The notes beneath the pieces were generated by a model. The model was given only the letters and a program-made list of their open reading frames with translations, was not told the DNA's origin and searched no databases. The position numbers and the translations under genes are program-made. DNA of 64,000 bases from WTFY01 sp011523795 (lineage in GTDB: Bacteria > Pseudomonadota > Gammaproteobacteria > UBA4575). The stretch's first letter is position 1, and the number at the start of each line of letters is the position of its first letter. The stretch spans positions 1,860,001-1,924,000 of the forward strand of contig OZ242278.1 in NCBI GenBank assembly GCA_965207475.1. Reading direction: 5' to 3'. Of the stretch, positions 18,225-27,408 are shown one piece after another.

Positions 18225-19235
18225 ATGCTGACAGTCACCTGTCGCTTCCTGAACACGGTGATACTTGCAGGTTCACTGTGCCTGGCTGAACTCGCCTGGA
18301 GTGCATGGCAGACCGAGGATGCCATCCTCATGGGAACCTCCATTCGCATCGAAGTCTGGCATCATGATGCAGGAATACGTCAACAGGGAATCGCCAAGGC
18401 ACTCGAAGCCATGGAAAAGGTAAATCACCAGATGAGTCCTTATGTACAGGACAGCCAGTTATCAAAAATTAATCGATTTGCACACGAAAGGCCCGTTGCA
18501 GTAGACCATGACCTGTTTAGTCTTATCCAGAAATCAATTGAAGTATCCAACCTTACCAGAGGTGCGTTCGACATCACCTTCGCCAGTGTCGGGCACCTGT
18601 TCAATTATCACAAACAGACCCGGCCAAATGATGAAACCATTGAGCGTGCAAAAAATTTTATCGACTACAGGTATCTGGTTTTGGATGAGGAAAGGAACAC
18701 AGTTTTTTTCGCGAAACAAGGGGTAAAGATTGATCTCGGCGGGATAGCCAAAGGGCATGCTGTGGACCAGGCTACCTGGCATTTGCATAGACTGGGCATC
18801 AAACATGCCCTGGTTTCTGCCGGAGGTGATACACGGGTGTCGGGTGACCGCCTGGGTCGTCCCTGGCAGATAGGAATTCGTGACCCACGTAAAACGGAAG
18901 AAATTATCATCACACTGCCTTCTCAGAATACAGCGCTGTCCACTTCAGGTGACTACGAAAAATATTTTGTTGAGGAAGGCATCACATACCACCATATCCT
19001 GCACCCTGAAACTGGAAAATCGGCACGAGAGATTCGTAGCGCCTCGGTTCTGGGGAAGGATGCGACGACCACAGATGCTCTCTCGACAAGTGTGTTTGTT
19101 CTCGGTATAGGAGAGGGCCTACAGCTATTAAATAGCCTTGCGGGCTTTGAAGGAGTCTTGATTGATCACGATGGAAATCTCCATTACTCCGAAGGACTGA
19201 AACAAGGTAATCCAGGGGTAGGACAGGGTCAGTGA
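18225..19235 (+). CDS. apbE: FAD:protein FMN transferase
   Basis: ApbE transfers FMN from FAD to a Ser/Thr in exported flavoproteins. The product (336 aa) has an N-terminal signal-type hydrophobic segment (about residues 8-24) and family blocks: TRGAFDITFASVG, DLGGIAKGHAVDQA, SAGGDTRVSGD, HHILHPETGKSA and ATTTDALSTSVFVLG with the metal-binding Asp. It starts two bases after the PepSY-like gene. Its presumed substrate is the FMN-binding protein at 16960-17481. The C-terminal 20 residues are a Gly/Gln-rich extension. Confidence 0.92.
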   Translation: MLTVTCRFLNTVILAGSLCLAELAWSAWQTEDAILMGTSIRIEVWHHDAGIRQQGIAKALEAMEKVNHQMSPYVQDSQLSKINRFAHERPVAVDHDLFSLIQKSIEVSNLTRGAFDITFASVGHLFNYHKQTRPNDETIERAKNFIDYRYLVLDEERNTVFFAKQGVKIDLGGIAKGHAVDQATWHLHRLGIKHALVSAGGDTRVSGDRLGRPWQIGIRDPRKTEEIIITLPSQNTALSTSGDYEKYFVEEGITYHHILHPETGKSAREIRSASVLGKDATTTDALSTSVFVLGIGEGLQLLNSLAGFEGVLIDHDGNLHYSEGLKQGNPGVGQGQ

Positions 19236-19363
19236 ACCGTGAAACAGCACGAGCTTTGAAATCGACTTGGCTTTCTCCATGCTGATTTACCCATTCAAAC
19301 TGAGCCACAACCGAAGAATATGGAAGGTATGAAAACTAAGGCTGGCCTGTCGGACCATCTAAA

Positions 19364-19440
19364 TGGCGCCCCGAGCAGGATTCGAACCTGCGGCCTTCCC
19401 CTTAGGAGGGGGACGCTCTATCCAGCTGAGCTATCGGGGC
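19364..19440 (-). tRNA. tRNA-Arg (anticodon CCT)
   Basis: The reverse strand forms a 77-nt cloverleaf with encoded CCA. GCCCCGA pairs with TCGGGGC, the D arm is AGCTCAGCTGGATAGAGC, the anticodon loop CTCCTAA gives CCT, and the T arm is GCAGGTTCGAATCCTGC. It reads AGG codons. Confidence 0.95.
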
Positions 19441-19558
19441 AGCGACCTGAATTCATTATGACGTGAACCATTTCAGGTTTCACGTGACATGTATCACCTA
19501 GCCTCCCTGTGATGCGAAGATATCCAGCCTGAACTACAGTAGACCACAGCTGAATTGT

Positions 19559-19645
19559 TGGTGCCGGGAGAGAGACTCGAACTCTCACTCTGTTGCCAGA
19601 ACCGGATTTTGAGTCCGGCGCGTCTACCAATTCCGCCATCCCGGC
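19559..19645 (-). tRNA. tRNA-Leu (anticodon CAA)
   Basis: An 87-nt class II tRNA with encoded CCA on the reverse strand. The acceptor GCCGGGA pairs with TCCCGGC, TGGTAGACGC marks the D arm, the anticodon loop CTCAAAA gives CAA and a long variable arm follows. It reads UUG codons. Confidence 0.95.
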
Positions 19646-19734
19646 GCTTTCTCAGGGAGTTTAGGGTACATTAGCGAGTAAGCAACGAGTCAGGTTGCTG
19701 ATGTGCCGTTAATATCAAAAATATATCATACGTT

Positions 19735-20772
19735 TTGGATTTAGTTCAGTTTGACTACAGGCTTCCCGAATCCCTGATTGCCCAATATCCGCTGCCGGAG
19801 CGCACTGCAAGCAGACTGCTTCATTTCGTGAACAATGGCAACAGGTTTGAGGATCTGGTTTTCACGGACCTGAAGAAATTGTTGAGAAAGGGAGACCTGC
19901 TGGTGTTGAACGACACCCGGGTCATTCCTGCCCGCCTGCACGGCAAAAAAGCTACGGGAGGGAAGGTAGAGCTGTTGCTTGAACGGATGCTTGATGGAGG
20001 CAGGGCGGTGGTACAACTCAAATCCAGCAAGTCTCCTCCAAGGGGATGCCGCCTGATCTTTGCTGATCAGGCAACCGCTACAGTGGAAGGCAGGCAGGGA
20101 GAATTTTTTGTTCTTCGATTCAAGAGCCGTGCCCAACTGGAAGAGTTATTGGAGCAGTCCGGCCAGATTCCATTGCCTCCCTATATCAGGAGAAATCCTG
20201 AAGAGGGGGATGCCGAACGCTACCAGACGGTCTATGCACGCCATGAAGGTGCCGTTGCCGCACCAACCGCAGGCCTGCATTTTGATGATCCCCTGCTCAA
20301 GCAGCTGAAGAGACTGGGCGTGGATTCGGTCTGCATTACCCTGCACGTGGGGGCCGGCACGTTCCAGCCCGTGCGTCAGCAGGATATTAAGGCGCATGTT
20401 CTCCATGCCGAGCAGGTGGAGGTGACACAGCGGGTCTGCCGGAAGATTGGTGAGTGCAAGCGACAGGGCGGGCGAGTCATCGCCGTGGGTACGACAGTAG
20501 TCCGTGCACTGGAGTCTGCATCCTTAGGCAAGGGTCTGCATCCTTACAAGGGTGAAACTAGGCTGTTTATTTATCCGGGGTTTCAATTTAAGGTTGTGGA
20601 TGGCCTGGTGACCAACTTTCATCTGCCGAGATCAACGCTTCTGATGCTGGTGTGTTCCTTTGCCGGCCATGAGAGCACCATGGCTGCCTATCGGCATGCG
20701 GTAGCTGGGCGTTACCGGTTTTACAGTTACGGAGATGCGATGTTCGTCTTGCGCACAGGACAGAAGACATAG
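19735..20772 (+). CDS. queA: S-adenosylmethionine:tRNA ribosyltransferase-isomerase
   Basis: QueA builds epoxyqueuosine on tRNA from preQ1 and the ribosyl part of SAM. The product (345 aa) shows family blocks FDYRLPESLIAQYPLPERTASRLL, LLVLNDTRVIPARLHGKK, PTAGLHF and VTNFHLPRSTLLMLV. A TTG at 19735 is the only start that keeps the conserved N-terminus. It ends in TAG eight bases before tgt, so the two act in one operon for the same modification. A 13-base word (GTCTGCATCCTTA) is repeated at 20514 and 20534 within the gene. Confidence 0.95.
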   Translation: MDLVQFDYRLPESLIAQYPLPERTASRLLHFVNNGNRFEDLVFTDLKKLLRKGDLLVLNDTRVIPARLHGKKATGGKVELLLERMLDGGRAVVQLKSSKSPPRGCRLIFADQATATVEGRQGEFFVLRFKSRAQLEELLEQSGQIPLPPYIRRNPEEGDAERYQTVYARHEGAVAAPTAGLHFDDPLLKQLKRLGVDSVCITLHVGAGTFQPVRQQDIKAHVLHAEQVEVTQRVCRKIGECKRQGGRVIAVGTTVVRALESASLGKGLHPYKGETRLFIYPGFQFKVVDGLVTNFHLPRSTLLMLVCSFAGHESTMAAYRHAVAGRYRFYSYGDAMFVLRTGQKT

Positions 20773-20780
20773 AGGCATTT

Positions 20781-21896
20781 ATGCGCTTCAGCGTACATGC
20801 GAGGGATGAAAGTGCTCGTTGCGGGAGGCTGGAATTTGTCCGCGGCAAGGTGGACACGCCTGCCTTCATGCCGGTTGGTACCCACGGGACGGTCAAGGCG
20901 ATGACCCCTGAAGAACTGGTTACGTCCGGGACGCAGATCATTCTTGGCAATACCTTCCACCTGATGCTACGGCCTGGGGTAGAAATCATCCGACTGCACA
21001 AGGGTCTGCACAATTTCATGCAATGGCAAGGACCGATCCTGACGGACTCCGGTGGATACCAGACCTTCAGCTTGGCCCGGATGAGCAAGATCAGCGAGCA
21101 GGGAGTTGTGTTCAAGTCACCCGTGGACGGTGCACAGGTGTCTCTCAGTCCCGAGCTTGCCGTCGAGATCCAGCAGCAACTGGATGCGGATGTGATCATG
21201 GTACTCGACGAATGCACGGCCCATACAGCAAGCCGGACCGAGGCGCTGGAGTCGATGCAGCTGTCCCTGAAGTGGGCAGGGCGTTGCAAGGCTGCACACG
21301 GTGAGCATGACAACGCCTTGTTCGGGATTGTGCAGGGGGGCAGGTATGCCGATCTGCGCAGGCAGTGTGCCGCAGAACTGGTTGATATGGGGTTCAGCGG
21401 CTATGCGCTGGGCGGCCTGTGTGTGGGGGAAGAATTCTCCGAGCGAGAGGCATTGCTTGATGCCATGGTGGAGGAGCTGCCCCAGGACAAGCCCCGCTAC
21501 ATGATGGGTGCTGGTAAGCCACATGACATTCTGCGAGCGGTCCACTCCGGTGTGGACATGTTCGACTGCGTGTTGCCAACCCGCAATGCCCGTACCGGTT
21601 TCCTGTATACCCGTTCCGGACTGCTGCGTATCCGCAACAGCCGGTATCGAAACGATATGCGGCCGGTAGATGAAAGCTGTACCTGCTATACCTGCCGGAA
21701 TTTTTCACGCGCCTACCTGCGTCACCTTGACAAGTGCGGAGAAATACTCGGTGCACGCCTGAATACCATCCATAACCTGCATTACTTTCAGGATTTCATG
21801 CGCGATATCCGCCAGGCCATCACGGATGGTCAATTTGTACAATTTTCCAGAGACTTTTGTCGCATGCAGCCCCTGGATACGGAGTCTGTGGCATAA
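20781..21896 (+). CDS. tgt: tRNA-guanine transglycosylase
   Basis: Tgt swaps guanine-34 for preQ1 in tRNAs with GUN anticodons. The product (371 aa) contains LTDSGGYQTFSL with the catalytic-region Asp, the active-site block FDCVLPTRNARTG, and the zinc site CTCYTCRNFSRAYLRHL. Length and order (queA-tgt-yajC-secD-secF) are those of other gammaproteobacteria. Confidence 0.97.
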   Translation: MRFSVHARDESARCGRLEFVRGKVDTPAFMPVGTHGTVKAMTPEELVTSGTQIILGNTFHLMLRPGVEIIRLHKGLHNFMQWQGPILTDSGGYQTFSLARMSKISEQGVVFKSPVDGAQVSLSPELAVEIQQQLDADVIMVLDECTAHTASRTEALESMQLSLKWAGRCKAAHGEHDNALFGIVQGGRYADLRRQCAAELVDMGFSGYALGGLCVGEEFSEREALLDAMVEELPQDKPRYMMGAGKPHDILRAVHSGVDMFDCVLPTRNARTGFLYTRSGLLRIRNSRYRNDMRPVDESCTCYTCRNFSRAYLRHLDKCGEILGARLNTIHNLHYFQDFMRDIRQAITDGQFVQFSRDFCRMQPLDTESVA

Positions 21897-21941
21897 TACG
21901 ACGCTTCAATTTTCCGGGTACCGTACTGAAAGAAGGGTAAA

Positions 21942-22268
21942 ATGTTTTTGATTTCTGACGCAATGGCTGAAAATGGTGCAGGGCCTCTGGGAGGCGGGAT
22001 TGAAATCTTCATCATGATCGGGATCTTTTTCGCGATCATGTACTTCATGATCATCCGTCCCCAGCAAAAGCGCAGCAAGAATCATCAAAAGCTGATCAGT
22101 TCACTTTCGAAGGGTGACGAGATTGTCACCACGGGTGGAATGATGGGCAAAATCCAGAATATCGGGGACAACTCCGTAACGCTGGAGATTTCAGAGGGGG
22201 TTGCCATCAAGCTTCAGAAAAGCTCGATTTCCTCGGTGCTGCCGAAAGGCACCCTGAGGAATGAGTGA
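21942..22268 (+). CDS. yajC: Sec translocon accessory protein YajC
   Basis: YajC is a small membrane partner of SecDF and YidC. The product (108 aa) has a single N-terminal span (about residues 22-40, IFIMIGIFFAIMYFMII) followed by RPQQKRSKNHQKLISSLSKGDEIVTTGGMMGKI, the family signature. It sits directly before secD in the usual order. Confidence 0.95.
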   Translation: MFLISDAMAENGAGPLGGGIEIFIMIGIFFAIMYFMIIRPQQKRSKNHQKLISSLSKGDEIVTTGGMMGKIQNIGDNSVTLEISEGVAIKLQKSSISSVLPKGTLRNE

Positions 22269-22325
22269 TGGCGCCTTGCCAGGTCTCCGCATACTCGCTC
22301 GGAAGCTTCACCAAGGGCTAGATGC

Positions 22326-24200
22326 ATGGCTGTAGCTCCCCTGAACCGGTACCCGCTGTGGAAGTACCTGCTCATCCTCGCGGTGATTGCGGTAATAGGG
22401 CTGTATACCCTGCCCAACCTGTATCCCGACATTCCCGCCATCCAGGTGTCGCACTCATCCGGGACGCTCGATGCCTCAACGTTGCCGACCCTGCAGAGGG
22501 CCTTGCAGAAGCAGGGTATCAGAGTTCAGGGTGAAGATCAGGAAAACAACAGGATACTGCTGCGATTTACCAATACAGAACAGCAGCTTCAGGCGTTTGA
22601 GGTCAGCAAGGAGGCGCTGGACGGGCGTCATATTGTGGCACTGAATCTGGCGACATCGGTTCCAGGCTGGTTGAGGGTCATTGGTGCCACGCCCATGAAC
22701 CTTGGCCTGGACCTGCGGGGAGGCGTGCATTTTCTGCTGCAGGTGGACATGAAGGCGGCCGGTGCGAAAGCGATCAATAATTACGCAGCCTCGTTCCGTG
22801 TGAACCTGAGGGAAGCCAAGATCCGGAGATTTGCAGCGACGCATGCCGGAAACGAGGCCAGAGTCAGGTTCAGGGATGCCACAAGCAGGGATGCCGGACT
22901 CGATGTGCTCAGGGAGGAATACGGAAATGAACTGGATTTTTCCGAGGAGGAAAGCCGGGACGGGTTTTATCTTGTTGCAAAAATCAACGAGGAGACATTG
23001 CGGGAAATCCAGAGCCTGGCCATCCAGCAGAATATACAGACACTCCGCAACCGGGTGAATGAACTCGGTGTTGCCGAGCCGGTGATTCAGCAGCAGGGAG
23101 CCGAGCGGATTGTGGTGCAGCTTCCCGGTGTACAGGATACGGCCCAGGCCAAGGAAATCCTGGGGGCTACGGCAACGGTGGAATTCCGCATGGTGAATGA
23201 GCAGTCCGATCCCTTTGAAGCGGACGAAACGGGACGCATCCCGCCCGGTTCGATTCTTTATTACGAACGTGACAACAAAAACCCGATCCTGCTGAAGCGG
23301 GAAGTGATGCTGACGGGTGACTCGATCATCAATGCCAATTCCGGTTTTGATGAAAACGGACTGCCTGCCGTGATTATTACCCTGGATGGCAAGGGTGCGT
23401 CCCGTTTCAGCAAGGTGACTGCAGAAAACATCAAGAAGCTGATGGCAGTCGTGTTCATTGACAACAAGACGGTGCTGATCAACAGGGACGGCAAGCAGAT
23501 TCGGAAAACTGTCAAGAGCGAAGAAGTCGTCAGCGTCGCACGCATACAGGAACAGCTGGGCAAGCGGTTCCAGATTGAGGGTCTGGATTCCACCCACGAG
23601 GCACTCAAGCTCGCACTGCTGCTGCGTGCCGGTGCGCTGGCAGCACCAGTGGAGATTGTAGAGGAACGCACGGTGGGACCCAGTCTTGGCCAGCAGAATA
23701 TCGACCTGGGCAGGAAGTCGATCATCATCGGGTTCCTGCTCGTGATGGTATTCATGGTCGTGTATTACCGCATGTTCGGCATCGCTGCAGACCTGGCCCT
23801 GGCCGCAAATCTGGTCCTGATTATCGGTATCATGTCACTCATCCCGGGAGCCACCCTGACCCTCCCCGGCATAGCGGGAATCGTCCTTACGGTGGGAATG
23901 GCCGTGGATGCCAACGTTCTGATCTTCGAACGTGTCAGGGAGGAACTGCGCAACGGAAATTCTCCCCAGGCCAGCATCCAGGCCGGGTACAGCAAGGCAC
24001 TTTCCACGATCGCAGATGCCAATGTGACCACCCTGATCGCTGCGGTGGTCCTGTTCATTTTTGGCACGGGCCCAATCAAGGGGTTTGCCGTGACCCTGTC
24101 CATAGGGATCGTATGTTCCATGTTCACCGCCATCATGGGGACAAGGGCACTGGTCAATCTGTATTACGGAAGCAGGAAGTCTCCAAAACTCGCGGTGTAA
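22326..24200 (+). CDS. secD: Protein translocase subunit SecD
   Basis: SecD with SecF uses the proton gradient to help exported proteins leave SecYEG. The 624-residue product has an N-terminal span (residues 11-28), a large periplasmic part with LGLDLRGGVHFLLQVD, and five C-terminal spans with VGMAVDANVLIFERVREELR and the GFAVTLSIGIVCSMFTA motif. The start at 22326 (MAVAPLNRYPLWKY) matches the family N-terminus. secF starts three bases after its stop. Confidence 0.97.
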   Translation: MAVAPLNRYPLWKYLLILAVIAVIGLYTLPNLYPDIPAIQVSHSSGTLDASTLPTLQRALQKQGIRVQGEDQENNRILLRFTNTEQQLQAFEVSKEALDGRHIVALNLATSVPGWLRVIGATPMNLGLDLRGGVHFLLQVDMKAAGAKAINNYAASFRVNLREAKIRRFAATHAGNEARVRFRDATSRDAGLDVLREEYGNELDFSEEESRDGFYLVAKINEETLREIQSLAIQQNIQTLRNRVNELGVAEPVIQQQGAERIVVQLPGVQDTAQAKEILGATATVEFRMVNEQSDPFEADETGRIPPGSILYYERDNKNPILLKREVMLTGDSIINANSGFDENGLPAVIITLDGKGASRFSKVTAENIKKLMAVVFIDNKTVLINRDGKQIRKTVKSEEVVSVARIQEQLGKRFQIEGLDSTHEALKLALLLRAGALAAPVEIVEERTVGPSLGQQNIDLGRKSIIIGFLLVMVFMVVYYRMFGIAADLALAANLVLIIGIMSLIPGATLTLPGIAGIVLTVGMAVDANVLIFERVREELRNGNSPQASIQAGYSKALSTIADANVTTLIAAVVLFIFGTGPIKGFAVTLSIGIVCSMFTAIMGTRALVNLYYGSRKSPKLAV

Positions 24201-24203
24201 ACC

Positions 24204-25142
24204 ATGCAAATCCTGAAAGACAAGCTGCGTATCGATTTCATGGGAAAGCGAAAGCTGGCCCTGATCATCTCGTGCATACTCATTGTGGTCTCGCTCATTT
24301 CAGTGGTTGCACGCGGACTGAACCTGGGGATTGACTTCACTGGCGGTACACTGGTTGAGGTCGGTTATTCTGAATCGAAGGAACTGGAAAAGGTTCGCCA
24401 GGCGCTGGCAGCAAGCGGGCTTGATGACGCGATCGTGCAGCACTTCGGCACGACACGCGACGTGCTGATCCGTCTTCCTGTCCTGGATACTGATCGAGAC
24501 AAGTCCATGCTCAGCAGCCGGATCATTCGTGCGCTGGACCCTACGGGCTCTCCCGAGGTGAAACGTGTGGAGTTTGTAGGTCCACAGGTCGGGGGCGAGT
24601 TGCGGGACAAAGGTGGCCTGGCCATGCTGTATGCCCTGGTCGGCATCCTGATTTATGTTGCGTTGCGGTTTGAATGGCGTTTCTCCCTTGGTTCCGTCGC
24701 CGCCCTGGTACACGACGTCATACTGGTAGTGGGTTTTTTCTCGCTCACCCAGGTCGAATTCGACCTGACCGTGCTGGCTGCACTGTTGGCGGTGATCGGC
24801 TACTCGCTTAACGACACAATCGTGGTGTTTGACAGGATACGCGAGAATTTCAGGCGCACCCGAAAGGATATTCCTGTGCAAGTGATCAATGAATCGATAA
24901 ACCAGACCATCTCGAGAACCTTGATCACTTCTATTACCACACTACTGGTGCTGGTCGCGTTATTCCTGTTCGGTGGAGAAGTGATCCACGCATTTTCCAT
25001 AGCATTGATCGTCGGGGTAATTGTCGGAACGTATTCGTCCATTTATGTCGCGAGTACTTCACTGCTGGCACTCAAGGTCAGCAAGGAACATCTGATGCCT
25101 GTTGCCAAGGAGGCCGGCAGCGACGATGGCAGCCAGGTATGA
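24204..25142 (+). CDS. secF: Protein translocase subunit SecF
   Basis: SecF (312 aa) forms the RND-like SecDF complex. It has six membrane spans, the periplasmic block LNLGIDFTGGTLVEV and the conserved YSLNDTIVVFDRIRENF motif. Its TGA stop abuts directly on the stop of the convergent suhB, giving TGATCA at 25140-25145, so there is no room for a terminator between the coding regions. Confidence 0.97.
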   Translation: MQILKDKLRIDFMGKRKLALIISCILIVVSLISVVARGLNLGIDFTGGTLVEVGYSESKELEKVRQALAASGLDDAIVQHFGTTRDVLIRLPVLDTDRDKSMLSSRIIRALDPTGSPEVKRVEFVGPQVGGELRDKGGLAMLYALVGILIYVALRFEWRFSLGSVAALVHDVILVVGFFSLTQVEFDLTVLAALLAVIGYSLNDTIVVFDRIRENFRRTRKDIPVQVINESINQTISRTLITSITTLLVLVALFLFGGEVIHAFSIALIVGVIVGTYSSIYVASTSLLALKVSKEHLMPVAKEAGSDDGSQV

Positions 25143-25943
25143 TCAACGGTCTTTCACAGCCTGGTGAATCGTATTCAGCATCTGCCTGAACAGCTTTGCA
25201 TTGGCTGCCACGATGTCTCCCGAATCCAGGTGGGTATGGCCACCAGCAGTATCCCCGACCAGGCCGCCTGCCTCCTGGATGATCAGGCAGCCGGCTGCGA
25301 TATCCCATATGTTCAGGCCGAATTCCCAGAACCCGTCCAGGCGTCCTGCCGCAACATATGCCAGGTCAAGCGCTGCGGACCCGGCACGCCGTATGCCCGA
25401 GGTGCGCAGCATGAACGCTTCCAGGGTTGCCAGGTAGGTACCGGTATCCTGGTTTTCCCGAAACGGAAACCCGGTGCCAAGCAGTGATCCTTCCAGAGCC
25501 GGCAATCTGGCCACCCGGATTTTCCTGTCATTCAGGGTTGCGCCGTGGCCCCGGCTGGCACAGAATAGTTCGCCCCTGAACGGATCGTATATGACACCTG
25601 TCTCCAGGGTATTTCGGTAGCGCAGGGCGATCGAAACGGAATAATGCGGAAAGCCATGCAGGTAATTCGTTGTCCCGTCGAGCGGGTCGATAATCCACTG
25701 GTATTCACTGGCCTCATCCCTGACCGTGTCGCTCCCACTTTCTTCGGCAAGGATTCGATGATCCGGATACACGCGGCGGATCATTCCTATGATCTCGCGT
25801 TCGGCCTGAAGGTCGATCTCGGTGACGAAGTCGTTCCGCTGCTTTGCATGTCTGGACAGGGAATCCACTCTGGCCAGGTTCCTGGATACAATGTTGCCTG
25901 CCTTGCGGGCGGCGTTGACTGCAGTATGTAAGGTGGGTTGCAT
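25143..25943 (-). CDS. suhB: Inositol-1-monophosphatase family protein SuhB
   Basis: The product (266 aa) carries the Mg-dependent phosphatase motifs ILAEESGS, WIIDPLDGTTNYLHGFPHYSVSIAL and WDIAAGCLIIQEAGG. E. coli SuhB also acts as an antitermination factor for rRNA operons. The ATG at 25943 (MQPTLHTAVNAARKAG) gives the family N-terminus; a much longer frame to 26213 would overlap trmJ. It is divergent from trmJ with about 87 bases between starts, the usual pairing. Confidence 0.94.
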   Translation of the reverse strand: MQPTLHTAVNAARKAGNIVSRNLARVDSLSRHAKQRNDFVTEIDLQAEREIIGMIRRVYPDHRILAEESGSDTVRDEASEYQWIIDPLDGTTNYLHGFPHYSVSIALRYRNTLETGVIYDPFRGELFCASRGHGATLNDRKIRVARLPALEGSLLGTGFPFRENQDTGTYLATLEAFMLRTSGIRRAGSAALDLAYVAAGRLDGFWEFGLNIWDIAAGCLIIQEAGGLVGDTAGGHTHLDSGDIVAANAKLFRQMLNTIHQAVKDR

Positions 25944-26030
25944 GAGGTTGAGGCTGAACAGGTTCGTGCCGGGAAAGCATATCAAAAAGTGTCCGGATTT
26001 TTGGAACAAGTTTCGAAGGGAGGATATCCT

Positions 26031-26753
26031 GTGAATCTCGTGGGTGAAATCAGCATCGTGCTCGTGGAACCGTCCCATCCCGGCAACATTGGAGCAGTGG
26101 CAAGGGCAGCCAAGACCATGGGGATTGAAAACCTGGTACTGGTCAACCCGAAACAGTTCCCGGACCGCCAGGCGACGGTGCGTGCCGCAGATGCCGCCGA
26201 TGTGCTGGACCATGCCCTGGTATGCACATCATTGGGTGATGCCGTCAGACAGTGTACCTTCGTTGCGGGCACCAGTGCCCGTACACGTGGTCTGCCCTGT
26301 CTTCAGATTGCGCCTCGCGAACTCGGCAGGCAAGTCTGGCATGAACTGGAGCGTGGTCCGGTGGCGATTGTATTCGGGCGTGAGAGCAGCGGCCTGTCCA
26401 ATGAGGAAATGGACCTGTGTCATTCTGCAACCACTATCCCTTCGGTAAGTTCGTTGAATCTGGCAGCGGCCGTACAGGTGATCTGCTATGAAATCTTCAT
26501 GGCAGCACCGCAAGGGGGCTCGTTCCCCGGAAGTACGGGCTCCAGGGATGTCCTGGCGGCCTCAGGTGAACTGGAACTGCTTTTCGAACATCTCCAGGCC
26601 GCGCTGCTGGAAATCGAGTTTCTTGATCCAAAGCAGCCCAGGCAACTCATGCGGCGACTCAGACGCTTGTACCACCGTGCACGACTGACCCAGGTAGAAG
26701 TCAACATCCTGCGCGGAATCCTGAGCGCAACCCGCAAAGCGGCATCACGCTGA
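26031..26753 (+). CDS. trmJ: tRNA (cytidine/uridine-2'-O-)-methyltransferase TrmJ
   Basis: TrmJ methylates the ribose at position 32 of tRNA. The product (240 aa) is a SPOUT-fold enzyme with IVLVEPSHPGNIGAVARAAK, VAIVFGRESSGLSNEEMDLC and SSLNLAAAVQVICYE. The GTG at 26031 is chosen because GGGAGGA lies seven bases upstream; a longer ATG start at 25938 would add a non-family N-terminus. It lies just before iscR, as in E. coli. Confidence 0.93.
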   Translation: MNLVGEISIVLVEPSHPGNIGAVARAAKTMGIENLVLVNPKQFPDRQATVRAADAADVLDHALVCTSLGDAVRQCTFVAGTSARTRGLPCLQIAPRELGRQVWHELERGPVAIVFGRESSGLSNEEMDLCHSATTIPSVSSLNLAAAVQVICYEIFMAAPQGGSFPGSTGSRDVLAASGELELLFEHLQAALLEIEFLDPKQPRQLMRRLRRLYHRARLTQVEVNILRGILSATRKAASR

Positions 26754-26834
26754 ACAGGCAGGATGCGCCTGATGACTTCCCGGAGGATGCAGGGTTCTAC
26801 TACCAAAGGGGATAGAGTGAACCTATCCCTTAGT

Positions 26835-26869
26835 ATACCTGACTAGATTACTAGGTTATTTGCTATACT
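26835..26869 (+). promoter_or_regulatory. iscR promoter with a type 1 IscR box
   Basis: A 25-bp element at 26835-26859, beginning ATACCTGACTAG and ending CTAGGTTAT, matches the type 1 IscR consensus (ATASYYGACTRWWWYAGTCRRSTAT) at about 21 positions. It overlaps the -35 region. An extended -10 TGCTATACT follows at 26861-26869. This is the arrangement by which [2Fe-2S]-IscR represses its own operon. Confidence 0.75.
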
Positions 26870-26915
26870 TGAGCAGGCGAGAGTCGGAACGCTTGAACAG
26901 AGAGGGCATGGTATC

Positions 26916-27374
26916 GTGAAACTCAGTACCCGGGGTCGTTATGCGGTGACAGCGATGTTCGATATTGCGCTGCATCACGACAAGGGACCGGTGTCGCTGG
27001 CCGAAATTGCACAGAGACAGGGCATATCCCTGTCCTATCTGGAGCAGTTGTTTGCATCGTTGCGTGATCAGGGGCTGGTAAAAAGTACACGCGGTCCCGG
27101 GGGCGGCTATTCGCTGGCGGTGGATTCGGCCAAGATCGCCATCGCTGATGTCATTGATGCCGTGGACGAAAGCCTGGATACCACCCGGTGCGGGGGCAGC
27201 GGAGACTGCCAGGGTCACCAGCGTTGCCTGACGCATGACCTGTGGGAAAACCTGAGCAACCAGATTCGAAGTTACCTTTCAGGGATCAGTCTGGCGCAGG
27301 CAGTCAGCGATGTGCATGTGCTGGAGGTATCCAACCGGCAGGACAACCGGATCGACAGGATGGAGATTGTATAG
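26916..27374 (+). CDS. iscR: Fe-S cluster assembly regulator IscR
   Basis: IscR is an Rrf2-family repressor that senses the [2Fe-2S] supply and controls the isc operon. The product (152 aa, GTG start) has the winged helix MKLSTRGRYAVTAMFDIALHH and the cluster ligands C92, C98, C104 and H107 at the same positions as in E. coli. The gene ends in TAG 34 bases before iscS. Its own promoter carries a matching operator. Confidence 0.96.
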   Translation: MKLSTRGRYAVTAMFDIALHHDKGPVSLAEIAQRQGISLSYLEQLFASLRDQGLVKSTRGPGGGYSLAVDSAKIAIADVIDAVDESLDTTRCGGSGDCQGHQRCLTHDLWENLSNQIRSYLSGISLAQAVSDVHVLEVSNRQDNRIDRMEIV

Positions 27375-27408
27375 GAAACGTGATGAATACATTTGCAGGA
27401 ACCACACC

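Noticed and set aside
20514..20546. Repeated 13-base word in queA as a mobile or frameshift signal
   Set aside because: The spacing of 20 bases is not a multiple of three but the protein reads normally through it, so it is most likely chance or an old slippage.
21942..22268. yajC-secD-secF as a novel transporter
   Set aside because: All three match the standard Sec accessory proteins in standard order.
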